A DNA stretch of 64,000 nucleotides, taken from assembly GCA_010279815.1 (NCBI GenBank), contig QEOQ01000460.1:291478-355477 (forward strand), read 5' to 3'. The stretch's first letter is position 1. Each line of letters begins with the position of its first letter. Of this stretch, positions 1-12,100 are shown in pieces. Both the position numbers and the translations under genes were made by a program. The DNA is from Brachionus plicatilis. Lineage: Eukaryota; Rotifera; Eurotatoria; Ploima; Brachionidae. The notes beneath the pieces were generated by a model. It was not told the origin of the DNA. It saw only the letters and a list, made by a program, of their open reading frames with translations, and searched no databases.

Positions 1-2
1 AG

Positions 3-272
3 CATGATTTGATAGATGACTTACCGAAAATTAGCCTCAATTTCGATGCTTATAAACCGGAGGAAATTGAGGAATCAAATGATGAAAAAATAGTACAGTC
101 ATATTCCAAAACCAATGATCCAGTGCAGCTTGATATAATTGAACTTGAATCATCAAGTTACATTAGAGATCGATATTATCAAATTTTGAGAGAGCAAGTT
201 TTTCCCTATCTTCAAAAATCAAACAATGGAAAGCCAATTAATAATCTAAATAATAACGATATGCTATATTAA
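3..272 (+). CDS. 3' end of an unidentified protein-coding gene (partial)
   Basis: An open frame enters from the left edge and stops at TAA 270-272, giving about 89 C-terminal residues. No start codon is needed because the frame is open to the window edge. The piece is acidic and hydrophilic, with a helical-looking stretch (YYQILREQVFPYLQK) near the end followed by an Asn-rich tail. I see no signal peptide, membrane segment or domain signature. Base composition is clearly less AT-rich than the flanking DNA. An AATAAA at about 329-334 could serve as its polyadenylation signal. I do not recognise the family; a cytoskeletal or ciliary scaffold is possible but that is a guess. Confidence 0.6.
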   Translation, partial: HDLIDDLPKISLNFDAYKPEEIEESNDEKIVQSYSKTNDPVQLDIIELESSSYIRDRYYQILREQVFPYLQKSNNGKPINNLNNNDMLY

Positions 273-1152
273 GTGTTATTTGTATTTTATGAAAAAAATG
301 TTTTATATTTATTTTTACTTTAAATTGAAAATAAAAAATTAATTAAATTATAAATTATTTAACGCATCATTTTTTCCCTAAAAAAATCGCTTAGAACTTT
401 TTAAATCTAATTAATCCTCATCAATATAAATTAAATTGGAAAACAGCAACAAAAATTTAATTTAAATTAAAATTAACTTTTTCCTTTGAGTTCAAAAATT
501 GCTCTACGAAATGTATCAGTTGTTACAAAGTTTGTATCACCCAAATTTATTCAATGCACTAACTCTGCAATTTAATTTTAATGATTTTAATAATTTTAAT
601 AATTAATGATATTACATTTAGTCCAATGTTCCATAATTTAGAATGGCAATTATCCAGGATCGTTTAAAAGTCAATAAGTTAAAGCCAAGTCAAGTCAAAA
701 GACTTTAAAAAAAAAATTCAAGATAGATCAAATGTCTTGACTTCAAAATTTTTAAGAGACTTACCGTATCCCCTTGTTTAGCGACGCATGCTTTAATACC
801 ATGAGTGGGATATTTGGTGCATGGTCTAACATAGACCTCACAATGTTAAATTTTTTATTTTAAAAGTCCTAAGGGTCACATAGTCGATACATATTAAAAA
901 CGTAGCGTTTATAATAGAAATTCAAATAGAAAAGCAGAGCTTCAAAAAAAGTCTTTATTAGAGACTCGGGGTTTTAAACTTAAAAAAAAATTAAATATAA
1001 AAAATATTTATTGAGTTTATTTTATAGATGCGACGTTAAAGTTATGGTAAAAAAAATATTAAAAATATTAAAAAAGTTTAATTTTAATTATTGACCCGGC
1101 ATTTAAATTTAAAAATTTAAGACAAAAAAGAGAAAAAAAAAATTAAAAAAAA
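273..1152. other. AT-rich noncoding stretch with a possible minus-strand exon
   Basis: This is mostly AT-rich sequence. An AAGTCAAGTC-rich segment at 660-740 resembles the inner part of the hAT-type MITE family at 5369 and 41911. On the minus strand, 765-835 is open in two frames and ends in a good donor (GTAAGT, reading down from 764). It would join an acceptor (TTGCAG) near 570. I cannot assign a product. Confidence 0.3.
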
Positions 1153-1368
1153 TTATTTTTTCGATTTATTCATAGAACCTTTCTTTCTTCCTAGTGGCTT
1201 TCTAACTGAACCATTCTTGTTGTAAACAACTGGCGTACTAACACTTGTTGAAGTATTTTCTATATTTTGTTGTATTGGGATATCTTGCAATGGCAAACGT
1301 TGAACGGTGTGACCCTGCTGTGTACCGACAACAATGGGAATATTATTATTCTGACTATATTTTGGTAA
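1153..1368 (-). pseudogene. C-terminal coding exon, minus-strand half of an inverted duplication
   Basis: On the minus strand the frame is open from 1368 to a TAA at 1155-1153, about 70 residues. The peptide is Gln/Pro/Val-rich and ends in a basic tail, RKPLGRKKGSMNKSKK, that looks like an AT-hook (GRKKGS core). The first roughly 35 codons lie in a 105-bp arm that is repeated in opposite orientation at 1477-1581. The codons after the arm are unique to this copy and give a natural stop. It may be the true last exon of a nuclear or transcription-related gene whose upstream part sits, inverted, at 1369-1605. Function is unknown; the AT-hook resemblance is inference. Confidence 0.45.
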
Positions 1369-1581
1369 TCATCGTCTCAAGTAAATTTAGCCCCTATTTC
1401 ACAAACACCAAATATTTCCCAGTGTATATCATCAGCACAAATCCCATTAGATATAATGATGGTTCGAAACGATCCACCAATATATAGTCAGAATAATAAT
1501 ATTCCCATTGTTGTCGGTACACAGCAGGGTCACACCGTTCAACGTTTGCCATTGCAAGATATCCCAATACAACAAAATATA
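1261..1581. repeat. Inverted repeat carrying coding sequence (105-bp arms)
   Basis: 1261-1365 and 1477-1581 are near-perfect reverse complements (one mismatch noticed), separated by a 111-bp loop. The arms encode protein in one frame, so this is an inverted exon duplication and not a transposon terminus. No target-site duplication is visible. Confidence 0.9.
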
Positions 1582-1605
1582 ATTGAATTGAACAAAATAT
1601 ATTGA
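1369..1605 (+). pseudogene. Plus-strand half of the inverted exon duplication
   Basis: The plus strand is open from 1369 to TGA 1603-1605, with a possible acceptor TTTAG at 1386-1390. It encodes a Ser/Pro/Ile-rich stretch (PISQTPNISQC start) followed by the same 35 residues found in the minus-strand arm, then eight unrelated residues and a stop. Upstream codons in this copy and downstream codons in the minus copy together look like one normal exon split by an inversion-duplication. A misassembled palindromic junction would give the same picture. Confidence 0.45.
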
Positions 1606-2074
1606 ATTGATAAAAAAATTTCAAAAAATAATTTGTATCAAATAGAATATGTAATAAAAGAAGTCTCAAAATTTACTCAAAAATTTTAGAAAAAAAATTA
1701 ATTTTTTTTGTTCATAAAATTGAGTATGTATATTTTAATATTATGTGTTCATATTTTTTACTGAAGATTTTTTTAAAGTAAATTTTGTGATCAATAGGTC
1801 AAAATTTTTACCAAACACGATTTTCCAAATTCGAAAATGATTTTTTAATTGTCAGAAAATAATTTTAGAAAGTAAATTTGTCTCTTGACTAAAATAAAAT
1901 CACATCATATATTAAGTTTCAGTATAATATAAATCAAAAGGCTAGTTCTATTGTTTTTAAAAAACTTATTAACACTTTATTTAATAAAATTTTAAATAGC
2001 TAAAATTTTTATTATAAATTTAAAATAAACTTTTCGCGAATAAACTAAATATCTTAATACTAACTTTAAAAAAT

Positions 2075-4172
2075 ATGACAAATATTACCAAAACAACGTT
2101 GGACACGGTGCTTAAAGAGGAACAAGCAGACCGGAAGAAGAAAATAGAGGAAGCCCTCTGGAGAATAAAGTCTTTGAAGAAAAGTGGAGGCAAGTGAAAT
2201 TGAGCCCTAGAAACCGACGGAGCTATGAGCACAAATGGTAAAGCTACCATAAGTTAAGAACGGCACAAGAATAGTGACAGCTGAAGCGCATCACCCCAAT
2301 CAGAGGGAGAATAATTTGATTATTATTGAAAGAGAGGATAACAGTTCAAAGAAACTAACGGAAGGTAATCGTGATTAGAACAACGATAGGACAGCAGCAG
2401 AAGCTGCCCACGAAAAGGCAGTCAAAGCGGAGGCTTGGGGCAAGAACTCGGCTGACAAAAGGAACTGCAAACTTCGAGTATGAACATGCAATAGTAAAGG
2501 ACAAAGAGTTCAAGTGGTACTGGAGAGTCCGTGGAGTAGTACTTAAGAAGATCTACAAGCCAATGGACGATACCGAGAATGATGAATAACTATATATCGA
2601 AGACCATAAGAACAACTTGCTTATAGTATTTCTCTTTTTATATTTGGTTTATATAATGTTTGTTTTGTTTTTTTGAAAAAATAAAAGAGTTGGAAGGTGA
2701 GTATGCGGCTTATGAAGGAGATGAACAATGCAGTGAAGACCCGCTAGATTCAATAGAAGGTTCGATGGCCGGGTCCTCTTTAAACTATGGAAACAATTGT
2801 TTTTATTAAAGAAAATTTGTGATTTTTTTTCCAATTTATGTTAAAGAAATTTAGAATTTTAGTTTTTTGATTAGTTAAATAAAATTTTACATCAATTTTT
2901 TCTTTTGAAAGCATTTTATATCTATTAATTATTTAATAATACTTATTCAGTTAATATCTAAATAGCTGATCATGATCGAACGAATGGGTTATGATCCGAT
3001 CAATGATCCAAACTAAGATCATCTCGATCAGCTTTAAGATCATGATCCAAAATTTCGATCGATCAACATCACTGGTTCTGATATAGTTTATGATTTTCGA
3101 TCCGTGTCAAAAACATAAACGTTTTACTGAACGAACAGTAAAAAACGTTTTTTATGTTTTGTTTTTGTTTTTTGTACTAAAATTCACAATGTTCTAAATT
3201 TTGCACAGTTTTGCAGAATAAGTATATTGGTGGTACAAAGGATGTATCAGCTGCTACATATTACAGAACATGTTTTGGTTCTTCAGAACTTAAGCTTTGG
3301 TACTTTTTATATTTTGTTTTTGATTTTTGTACCAAAATTCACAATGCCCAATAAGGGGATAACTATGAGCTTGGGAGAACATAGAAAGAGGAAAAAGGAA
3401 ATAAATAAGTCCATATTTATGGCTAACAACCTAGTCAGAGTGAGCGGCTGGCTTTGTAAATTGCTTAAATGAATGTTTTTTAATCACAAAATGTACACTT
3501 TCTAAGAGGCAACTTAGCTTAAAAATACACTGGGCCTGATAAAAACGGAGACGAAAGAAAGATTGTTGGAATTGAAACAAGGGATTTTTTTGGGTGGCAA
3601 GGAGCACAGGCATCTTAGTATAATATAGATCTACAAGACCAGTGAAAGGGATAACGATTTTGGCAACAAGTCCATGAAGTCGAGACAGAATTATAAGGGG
3701 ATATATATTTTAGGAACATCAATTGGGAATATATTTTTGAGAGTAAGAACTTCACCAAATTCTACAGGATTTTCATTGATAAATACAATGAATCGTGTGA
3801 CATGTTTATTTCGAGGATCAGAGCATCGATTAAAAGTATTCGCCCTCCATAGATGAGCAAAAATTGAAAGCAATGATACGGGCAAAACACATTAAGTGGT
3901 GTAGATTTGTTAGTGGAGCCAAGAAGGAACTGAGGATACTCAAGAAGTATAGAGAACAGAGCAAAATAGTCAAGCAAAGGATGAACAAATGTATTTCGGA
4001 TTATGAGTTTAGCTGCCAGTTATGCAGTCAATCCTAAGGCATTATACGTGTACATGAATAGCAAGCATTAGTAAAAGAATCGGGGCCTTGAACAGACATG
4101 ACGGTACCTACACAACAGACAAAAAAGAAATCGCAGAACTCTATATTTTACGAAAAATATAGTAAATTTACG
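2075..4172 (+). mobile_element. Decayed non-LTR retrotransposon (LINE D)
   Basis: Broken purine-rich coding pieces occur in one orientation. 2075-2197 encodes a Lys/Glu-rich 40-mer beginning MTNITKTTLDTVLKEEQADR. 2371-2589 ends in KWYWRVRGVVLKKIYKPMDD, ORF1-like. 2691-2808 is an acidic stretch. 3700-4140 reads in shifting frames as the segment between endonuclease and reverse transcriptase (FYRIFIDKYNESCDMF, AKHIKWCRFVSGAKKELR, NPKALYVYMNSK, TTDKKEIAELY). Several frameshifts and stops show that it is dead. A GATC-rich insert lies near 2960-3070, probably another MITE. No reverse-transcriptase catalytic box survives. The right edge is the foldback at 4077-4284. Assignment rests on remembered LINE patterns. 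Confidence 0.7.
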
Positions 4173-4284
4173 TAACTTTTTTTAATACCGTAAATTTACT
4201 ATATTTTTCGTAAAATATAGAGTTCTGAGATTTCTTTTTTGTCTGTTGGGTAGGTACCGTCATGTTTGTTCAAGGCCCCGATTC
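4077..4284. repeat. Foldback: 96-bp inverted duplication of LINE D sequence
   Basis: 4077-4172 and 4189-4284 are reverse complements with about three mismatches and a 16-bp loop. The left arm is the LINE frame coding for VKES...TTDKKEIAELY, and the right arm is its inverted copy. Short TTTTACGTAAAA palindromes adjoin. Confidence 0.9.
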
Positions 4285-4734
4285 GGTATTTTACGTAAAA
4301 TATAGTAAAAAATAGTAAAATACAGATATCGTAGCAGCACTGTATATAAATTATTTCCATTTATCGGCACATATAAAACAAACAAATAAAATAATAAAAA
4401 ATTAAAAAAGACTTAAATTACTTACATTTTCTTACTTTCGCACAAGTCTAGTGATAACCGTAGCAAATAAACAAATCATGAATATTATTCTTATTTTTCT
4501 TATTATTGATTAATTAATGACCCTATGATCATCGATTTGTAAATAGTAGTAGCGTAATTTTAAAACTTTTTTAATATAAAAAATTTTTCAATATTATTCA
4601 TATCAAAAAAAATTCACTATATTTTAATGTTAATGATCAGACCAGTCACCATCTCTTTGAATTACAACTCAATAACCTTATAGTTTTTAATTGATATTTT
4701 AAAAATTAAAAAAAAATCATATATTAAAAATACT

Positions 4735-5110
4735 TTTAAAAATGGTCTAAATATTTTTTACACTTCTCTGGTGTTATAATTTTTTGAGGATGAGTGATGA
4801 TTTCTATCATATATGATTCTTTTAAAGTCATGATCTGGCGAACATAAACCTTTAGCTCGTTCCACAAGAGCTCAATCTGGTTAAGGTTGGGAGATTAGTG
4901 GTGATTTATCCTTAATTTTCAAGAACTAGACAAACATTTTAAATAAAAAGTTAAAGTTCCTACCCAAAAAACATTATTTATGCTTAAAAAATTCGTACAA
5001 AAGTCAGATTTGTGCTTAGGATCAGTATTCTGATAAAGTCTAAACCAAAGTGGCATTCTCTAGCCTCTTATGGGAATAAATAATCCACCAGAATTTCTTA
5101 ATATACTTTT
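4735..5110 (-). pseudogene. Tc1/mariner-type transposase relic
   Basis: Read on the minus strand, 5040-4970 encodes YQNTDPKHKSDFCTNFL, matching the DNDPKH region of Tc1/mariner transposases. 4890-4740 encodes SPNLNQIELLWNELK, the hallmark around the last catalytic acidic residue, followed by the usual C-terminal helix and a stop. Frameshifts and an AT-rich gap separate the two blocks, so the gene is dead. I did not find terminal inverted repeats. Family-level assignment is firm; subfamily is not. Confidence 0.75.
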
Positions 5111-5360
5111 GAATCCATGTTTTCTCTAAACACCTTTTTTATATTTGTATTTTAAATTTTCCATTAAAGGTCATTTTTTGAAGGCTTATTTGAGCCTTAC
5201 CTGCATATTTAGACTAAAAATAAACTCTCAAAGATGTTCTAGTAAAAACCAGAGTTGCTTTTTGATTTTTAATTTTAAAAATAAAAATTGAATAAAAATT
5301 TGATTTAAAATAAATCTGGTAATAATTTTCTTTTAACTTTAATTTATTTATGTTGCTTAA

Positions 5361-5649
5361 TTTCAACCCAGAGTTGTTAAAAAGTCTCAAAAAAAAAGTT
5401 CAAGTCCGGACTTTTTTTTTAAAATTGCTAGATCAGGCTTTATATCAAAAAATTTATATACTCTTGGGTTGTCCAGTGAAATAGATTTGAGAATTTTTTT
5501 CAAACTTTAGTATAAATGTTTTCACAATTCTTCTTCAGTAATCAAAATTTTAAAGCCTGGACTTTGAATTTTGAAAAAAAATAAAAATAAAGAGTCCGGA
5601 CTTGGACTTGACTTGAGACTTGTGACTTTTAAACAACTCTGCTTCAACC
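5361..5649. mobile_element. hAT-type MITE with 8-bp target duplication
   Basis: The element 5369-5641 (273 bp) starts CAGAGTTGTTAAAAAGTC and ends with the inverse of CAGAGTTGTTTAAAAGTC. Flanks TTTCAACC (5361-5368) and CTTCAACC (5642-5649) form an 8-bp duplication with one mismatch, as expected for the hAT superfamily. The interior has GTCCGGACTT palindromes and no open frame. Relatives lie at 21336, 41911 and 49262. Confidence 0.8.
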
Positions 5650-5847
5650 TCAACCTAATTTAGAGCTTAAAAGTTACTAAGTTGATGACACCAGTGTCGA
5701 GTTTTTTTAAAACCTAATTATCGATTTGGGAGTATCCTCTTCATAATTGATTTATTTTTTTTAAATTTAAACCATTTTAACTTTTAAAAAACACGTAATC
5801 TTATCGGATTTTAATTTTGCGATTTTTGCATAAATTGAAACTAGTGT

Positions 5848-6105
5848 TGGGCGGCGGCCAAGCCTGGCCGGTCCGAACGCGGCCAAAATAAGGCGGCCAG
5901 GCCGGCGGCCAAAAATTTGGACTGCTGAGTTGGCCGGCCAAATGTACGGTCAGCCCTAAAACGGACGGCCACTTTGGCGGCCAGACCGGTGGCCAAAAAT
6001 TTGGACAGCGAAGTTGGCCGGACAAAACATAGACGGACGGCCAAATGTACGGCCAAACTTAAAACGGACGGCCAATTTGGCGGTCAGATAAAATCAGCGG
6101 TAAAA
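5848..6105. repeat. GC-rich tandem repeat island (GGCGGCCA units)
   Basis: Two diverged tandem copies of a unit of about 100 bp, each carrying GGCGGCCA, AAAAATTTGGAC, AAATGTACGG and AAAACGGACGGCCA. The island is far richer in G+C than its surroundings. It begins TAGTGTTGGGC, which resembles a hAT terminus, so it may be a non-autonomous element. Open frames here are by-products of the repeat. Confidence 0.7.
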
Positions 6106-9100
6106 AATTTTTGTGAAAAAATTTTTGATGTTCTTTTAAGTTCTTTTAAGTTCTATCATAGTCGATTTTGTAACCCGTTTCAAATTTAAATCGGTTCCAA
6201 AACCGACTTAAGATTTAGAGTCGATTTAATTCAATTTTAAACCATCTTGAGATAGTATTTGTTTGTTTTTTTTTTAATTATTAAATTAATTTTGTTAACA
6301 TTTTTGGTTCTTAATGTTAATGATAATTTGTTTTCTAATTTAAGCTATTTTTGATTTTTTAGTCCATCAAACTTTGATTTTTTTTATAAATATTTTAAAT
6401 GGTTACCACATGAACATGATTTTTCTATTGATAATTTTTCTAAAATTCCAAATATTAGTCCTTTTTTATTATAAATTATCTTTTCATTCAAACTTTTTTG
6501 AAACAAATAATCAAATTAATTTTCAGGGAAAAATTTTCATTCTAAAAAGTAAAATAATTTTTTACAAAAATCTACTGTTTTTAAAGTTTAATATTTCAAA
6601 TATAAACTGTTTAAATAATAATTAACCATTCGTTAATTTTTTAAATCATTTTAAAAAATCTTAATAAATTTTAGATTAATTGTGTTAAATTACTTTTTTA
6701 AGACAGCTTGTTTTTAAATTTCAGAATAAAGTAATTATATCAATATTTAAAATATCGAAAAATTGACATGAGCCTTAAGGTTTCAAATCTGAATCCTCTT
6801 TTTTGATGACTGCTTAATTAAACACTATTTGAAAAATCAAAAATAGTATTCAGAATAGTTTTTGATTATATTAGTTATTCTCTAAAATAAAAATAAGCTA
6901 AAACGCGAATTTTTCATTTAAATACCAAATGCAAAAACAAATTTCCGAAAATATCTCTATTAATATGTGTTAGGATACCAAGTTTCCAAAAATAATTCTA
7001 GATAAAAATTAGCTTTCGTGCACAATAAGTTTTTCAAATCGATATTAATATTAATTCTAAAAAGCATTTATAAGAAATCAAATAATGTTGAATAGCTAGA
7101 ATACCTCATAAAGTGAATTTTTAAAATCATTATAAATTTATATGAGCTTGCACTCATTCTTTCAAGATTATTGATTAAAAAATCCTTTAATGATAATTTG
7201 ATTCCTTTCATTTGTGATTTCATTGTTTGTAAAGATTTAACTAAGATTTTCCTTTAAAAAAAGCTTTTTATAGTTTATTTAAAAATAAAAAAGGTGAAAA
7301 ATATTGGATTAATTTAAAAGTAAATAATTCTTTCATAGATAACAGATAAATCAAAGAAAATTTAGAAATAAGAAGATTATTTTTAAATATCAATAATGGA
7401 ATAAAAAAAAATCGTTGATTATTTAAGTTTAATAGATCATTTAAAATATTTCTAAAAAAAAGGTTGCTTAAGAAAAAGGTCGCTGATAATCTTTTTTATT
7501 TTAATTTTATTCCTTAAAAATAAATTAAACCTATCGATAAAGTTAGTTTAGAAAAAAAAACAAAAACATTAAATCAATGTTTAGTGTTTTGGTCATAATA
7601 AACTTTAATTTTTAAGGATAAATTTTTTGATTGTTCATTTTAATAATTTTAGTAGGTCAAATAAAGATAAAATTATTTTTTTATCTTTAAGGGAGACATA
7701 CAACTTAAAAAATATTTTAAAATTTAAATTAAATAAAATCATTCAAAAAAATACTTAGTTTGCTGTTTATCCATTATCATCAAAAGCGGCTTTAATTTTA
7801 ATTTAATATTCTACATTAACTTTATTTTTTGCAAACACAAAAAATGTTTTTACTAGATTTTCTATAATTAAATATATTTTAAATTTTTTTACTTTGTCAG
7901 CAATATTATTATGGAGGAAAAGTAAAATGACAAATTTTCCTTTTTTAAATTAACTTATTATTCATATTTAAAATTGACAGCTAAATTAGAACAAAAAAAT
8001 ATAATCGAAACCTTTCAATCAAAAATAATTCAAGCCTTCCTGGTTCATTTTTTTTTTCAAATATTTTCAATTTAATAAAATTTTTTTAATTTTTAAATTA
8101 TGCCTTAAAAAACTCAAAGGAATAATGAAAAAATACATTTATTTATTTATTTGATTAATTAATCAATTAATTATAATTAACTTTATTTTTTTAAAAGTCA
8201 TGCAATTGAAAAGTCAAATGGCGAGCAAATGCCGCACAGTCCTTTGAAAATATGATGAAAAGCAATTTGTTATTTTTTAACTTTTGTGAATTTTTGATCT
8301 CAATTTAAGATAAAAAAAATTATCTTCTCAATTTATGTCGAAAAAATTATCTTAAATTTTTTTTTGAAGCAACGCTTTTGGAAAAGTGCAAATATATATT
8401 GAGTGACCATAATTCAAAATTTAAACCATATCCAAGTCTCTAAGCCTTATCAAAAAATATTATTTACTATTTGAAATGCACTAATTATTTTTGATAAGCC
8501 TAAACCAATTTTATCTGTTTTTTTAAATTTGAAATTTAAAAAGTTGGTCATTAAGTCGTTTTCTTATCTTCTTATCTCAAACAATTTAAAAGCAAAATAT
8601 TTTAATTTTATGACGCAAAGTCCAAACTAGTCGATTCAATTTTTTTTTTCAGAACTATATTTTTATAACCTTTAATTGATCATTTCTATCTAGCTATAAG
8701 CTGAATTTGTTCACTGCAATCTTATAAATATCATCTTAGACATTATTAATTTTTTATTATTCTCCAGAGAGAGCTTCAGTTAAAAAATTATTAAAAATTG
8801 TCTAGATCAGAATTAATGATTTTAATTCAATTTTTGTTTAATTTAATAAAAATCTAGCTTTTTTTTTTATTTAAAATGGCTTATAATTTAGTCAAGTCTT
8901 TAATTAGAAACGAGCTTGTCTTTAATCAACAATTCTTCATAAAAATACAATAATTAATTTTCCAGTGTAAGCGTTCAGGGAACTGATTTGAGTGTCAAAT
9001 CTCGATGACGTAAGTATTATAGAGTATTAATTTAGATAAAAAATTAGTCTTGATCATAGAGCCTATTCAGTTATATTGATTTTCTATTCGAAATTTTATT

Positions 9101-12100
9101 AAAGCCTGACTGTCACTTAAAAGGAACTCAAAGTTTTCAAATCGAATAAGATAGGAAAAGCATAAATAATAGCAGGAAAAAAATAGATGGCAAAATTAAT
9201 AAAACTTGTTTGCATAAATCGACGCACAAGACTGCTATTAAGGCAGTTTTTTCAGCTCTTGAAGACATTGTTTATCTAAAACAAGGAAGATATTCTCAAT
9301 AATAGTGATCGACGTAAATTAACTGTACAGACTTTTGCTAATGATTAGCAGAGCCAAAAGCATAAATAAATCATGAAATTATTTCAAGGAAACTCTTTAG
9401 AGAGTATTAATTACGGCTAAATGGCTTAAAGAATTAAAATTAAAAATTACAAAATAAATATTAGTTTTATTATTTGCTTTTTTGTTTTTCTCAGTATTAT
9501 TTTGTGCTTAAGAAGATAAGTGGAAGCAGTTTGCTTATCAGGTTAAGTAAGCAATAGAGCAATAGAAAAGTCCTTGGAGATTGGACCGGTCAGATCTCTA
9601 TTGATTTGATTATTTTTGATTTATGGATCGTTCTGACCAAAATTAGATTCTTTGATTGATTATAGATTAAGACTGTCAATATCCCTTGAGAGTCAGAACA
9701 AAAAAATCTTCATCGAGTGCCTTAATTCTCAGATTGAAAAACGATTGTTTTATTTTGGTTAAAATTACATAATTAAAATTTTTAAGAAAATAGTTATTTG
9801 AGTTGGTGAAAAAAAACATTTTTGAAAATATTTTATAAAATATCAAATAGCCTAAAGTCAAGGGGATAAATTGTAACTTTGCAAAAAAACGATGCACAAT
9901 TTTGAATGATTTCGTTAAAAATTAAATTTTCAAAGGCTTCTAGCTAAGTTAAATTTATATTTAAAATTATAAAAACCTTTTACGTAATGAATAAACAACT
10001 TTTTTAGGTTTTAGATTTTCTAATTAATTACTAAATTCCATAACTGATCAATAAATTATTTCTTTTTTTAGAATTTTGAATTAAATCCTAAAGATTTATT
10101 TTATTTTTATTTATTTACTTGGTATAATAGGTATAAAAGTCTGTTTTCATAAAAAAAAATTTATTGCTTAAAACTGTTAAAAAAAGAATAAAATAAAACT
10201 TAAAAAAAGCGTATAAATTTGAAAAAATTAATTAAAAATAATTCGGTGGACTGTTTTGTCTATTTAAGCTATTTTAGTTTGAAATTGGGAAGAAATTATT
10301 TTGATGATTTCGATTGATCAAATTGATAAGTATAAATAAATTTTTTTAAATTAATTTTTTGATTAAAAAAAAATTGGTGACATAAGGTAAAAAATATTTT
10401 TTAATGGATTAATTAACGAAATTAAATATTGATCTATAAATATCTTTTTAATTTTAACAATGTTTGACTTATAGTTCAAAAAAGTTAAATTTCAATAATG
10501 ACAATTTTTTTTTCTCAGAGTTTAATATATTTTATTATATTTAATAATCTTTAACAATTTATTTTAAAGAAACCTAATTTTAGCAAGCAAAAAATAATAA
10601 ACAATCAAAATTAGCTAAATCGTTTTAGCCCTACAAATCATGAAATATAGTTACAAGGTAAATTTAAGCACGCTAAAATAAAAGCAGATAATTGATTAAA
10701 AAGTCACGTAATCTAAAATTAAAACTTGCCAAAATGGTACATTAAAATAGATTTATCTTGTTTAACTCGTAAATCAATCGACAACAAATAAGAGCGAATA
10801 TCATCGACTTAGTATTTACAAACAAAGTTAGTGGTATAATCTTGTAGGGCAAAATAGCTGAAATGCCTAGCGTATCGAATTGGGTCTAAAAATTTGATCA
10901 ATGTTTGATTAATTTATTCCAAGTCTGAAACCAGTGCGTTTGATTAAAAATTTATTTATTAGTTTTATGGATGAACCTTATAAATGTTTATAGATTCGAG
11001 TGGATGAAAAAAAGAGCACTTAGCTCAAATGAATCCGCTAGTGATGTAAGGTCTAGCAGAACGGATCGAGTGGTTCTCAAATCAATTATTCCATGAAGAA
11101 AAAACTAGGAAGAAGCAAGCAAAAATCTATTTAAAAATTAATTATATTTGAATTGCAAAATAGGCGCAATTAGTTCTTATTGAATTAGCCAAAATTTTGC
11201 TTGCTAATAATTGCAAATATTATCTTTGGAATTGTTTATACAATAGCTTCTCTCATTCTAAAATACCAAATATTGGATATTTACAAGAAAAGCTAGAAGA
11301 TAAATTGAACGATTTGTTTTATTAGTCATAGTTTATTTTTAAATTAGTTTTTTTGCTAAGGATCGAAAAGTTAATTTAAGTTGGTACTGGTGACATTATT
11401 TATAATTTTATTTAGCATTTTAATAGAAATTCAGAACAATGATTTCTGGCTAAAAGTGTCTAATTTATTCATAACGCTTCTTTGACATTAAATTTCAAAT
11501 TAAGCTTAAAATATCTATTTTATTTTCCAAGTTGAAATTTTCATTGTCTCTTTCTGTAATAGTTTTTTGTTTTTTCATTAAAATTTAATTCTTCTTTAGC
11601 AAAAGTGTCAAAATTAATTTTTTATTGCTTAAATAAAATTAAAAATCGAGAATTAAGACTATTTTAAGTTAAATCAAAAATATTTGGGACTATTTCATTG
11701 AATTCAAAACCATTGGTAGCATTCCGTGAATTGATTACTTAAGCAAAATTATCATCATTCAAAAAATTGCTTTAATTTTTTAAATCAATAGAATAAATAA
11801 ATTTTCTGAACAAAATTAATTTCAGTTTTTCAATTAGCCGAAGAGAAAAATTGTTTATAAAAATAATTTTCCTTTTTGTCAGCTAAATGAAGTTTAATTA
11901 ATGAAAATATCATAGTATTATGTTTTTTAAAAAATTCGGATTTCATTTTTTTTCCAAAAATATTCCTCTTATTTGATTACGTAAAAATCCATTTAAAAAT
12001 GTTGATTTTTTTGACCACGTGTTTGCTCCGACCACTAGTCTTAACAATGTAGGAGAGTCCGATTTTAAATTCAAATAAATTTTTAACTTAAATTTTTTTC

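Noticed and set aside
5801..6189. Trp/Pro-rich overlapping open frames on both strands
   Set aside because: They are by-products of the GC-rich tandem repeat; no start context, splice sites or family.
6374..6625. 83-codon Phe/Ile/Leu-rich plus-strand frame
   Set aside because: It is a translation of poly-T-rich DNA and resembles a membrane protein only by base composition.
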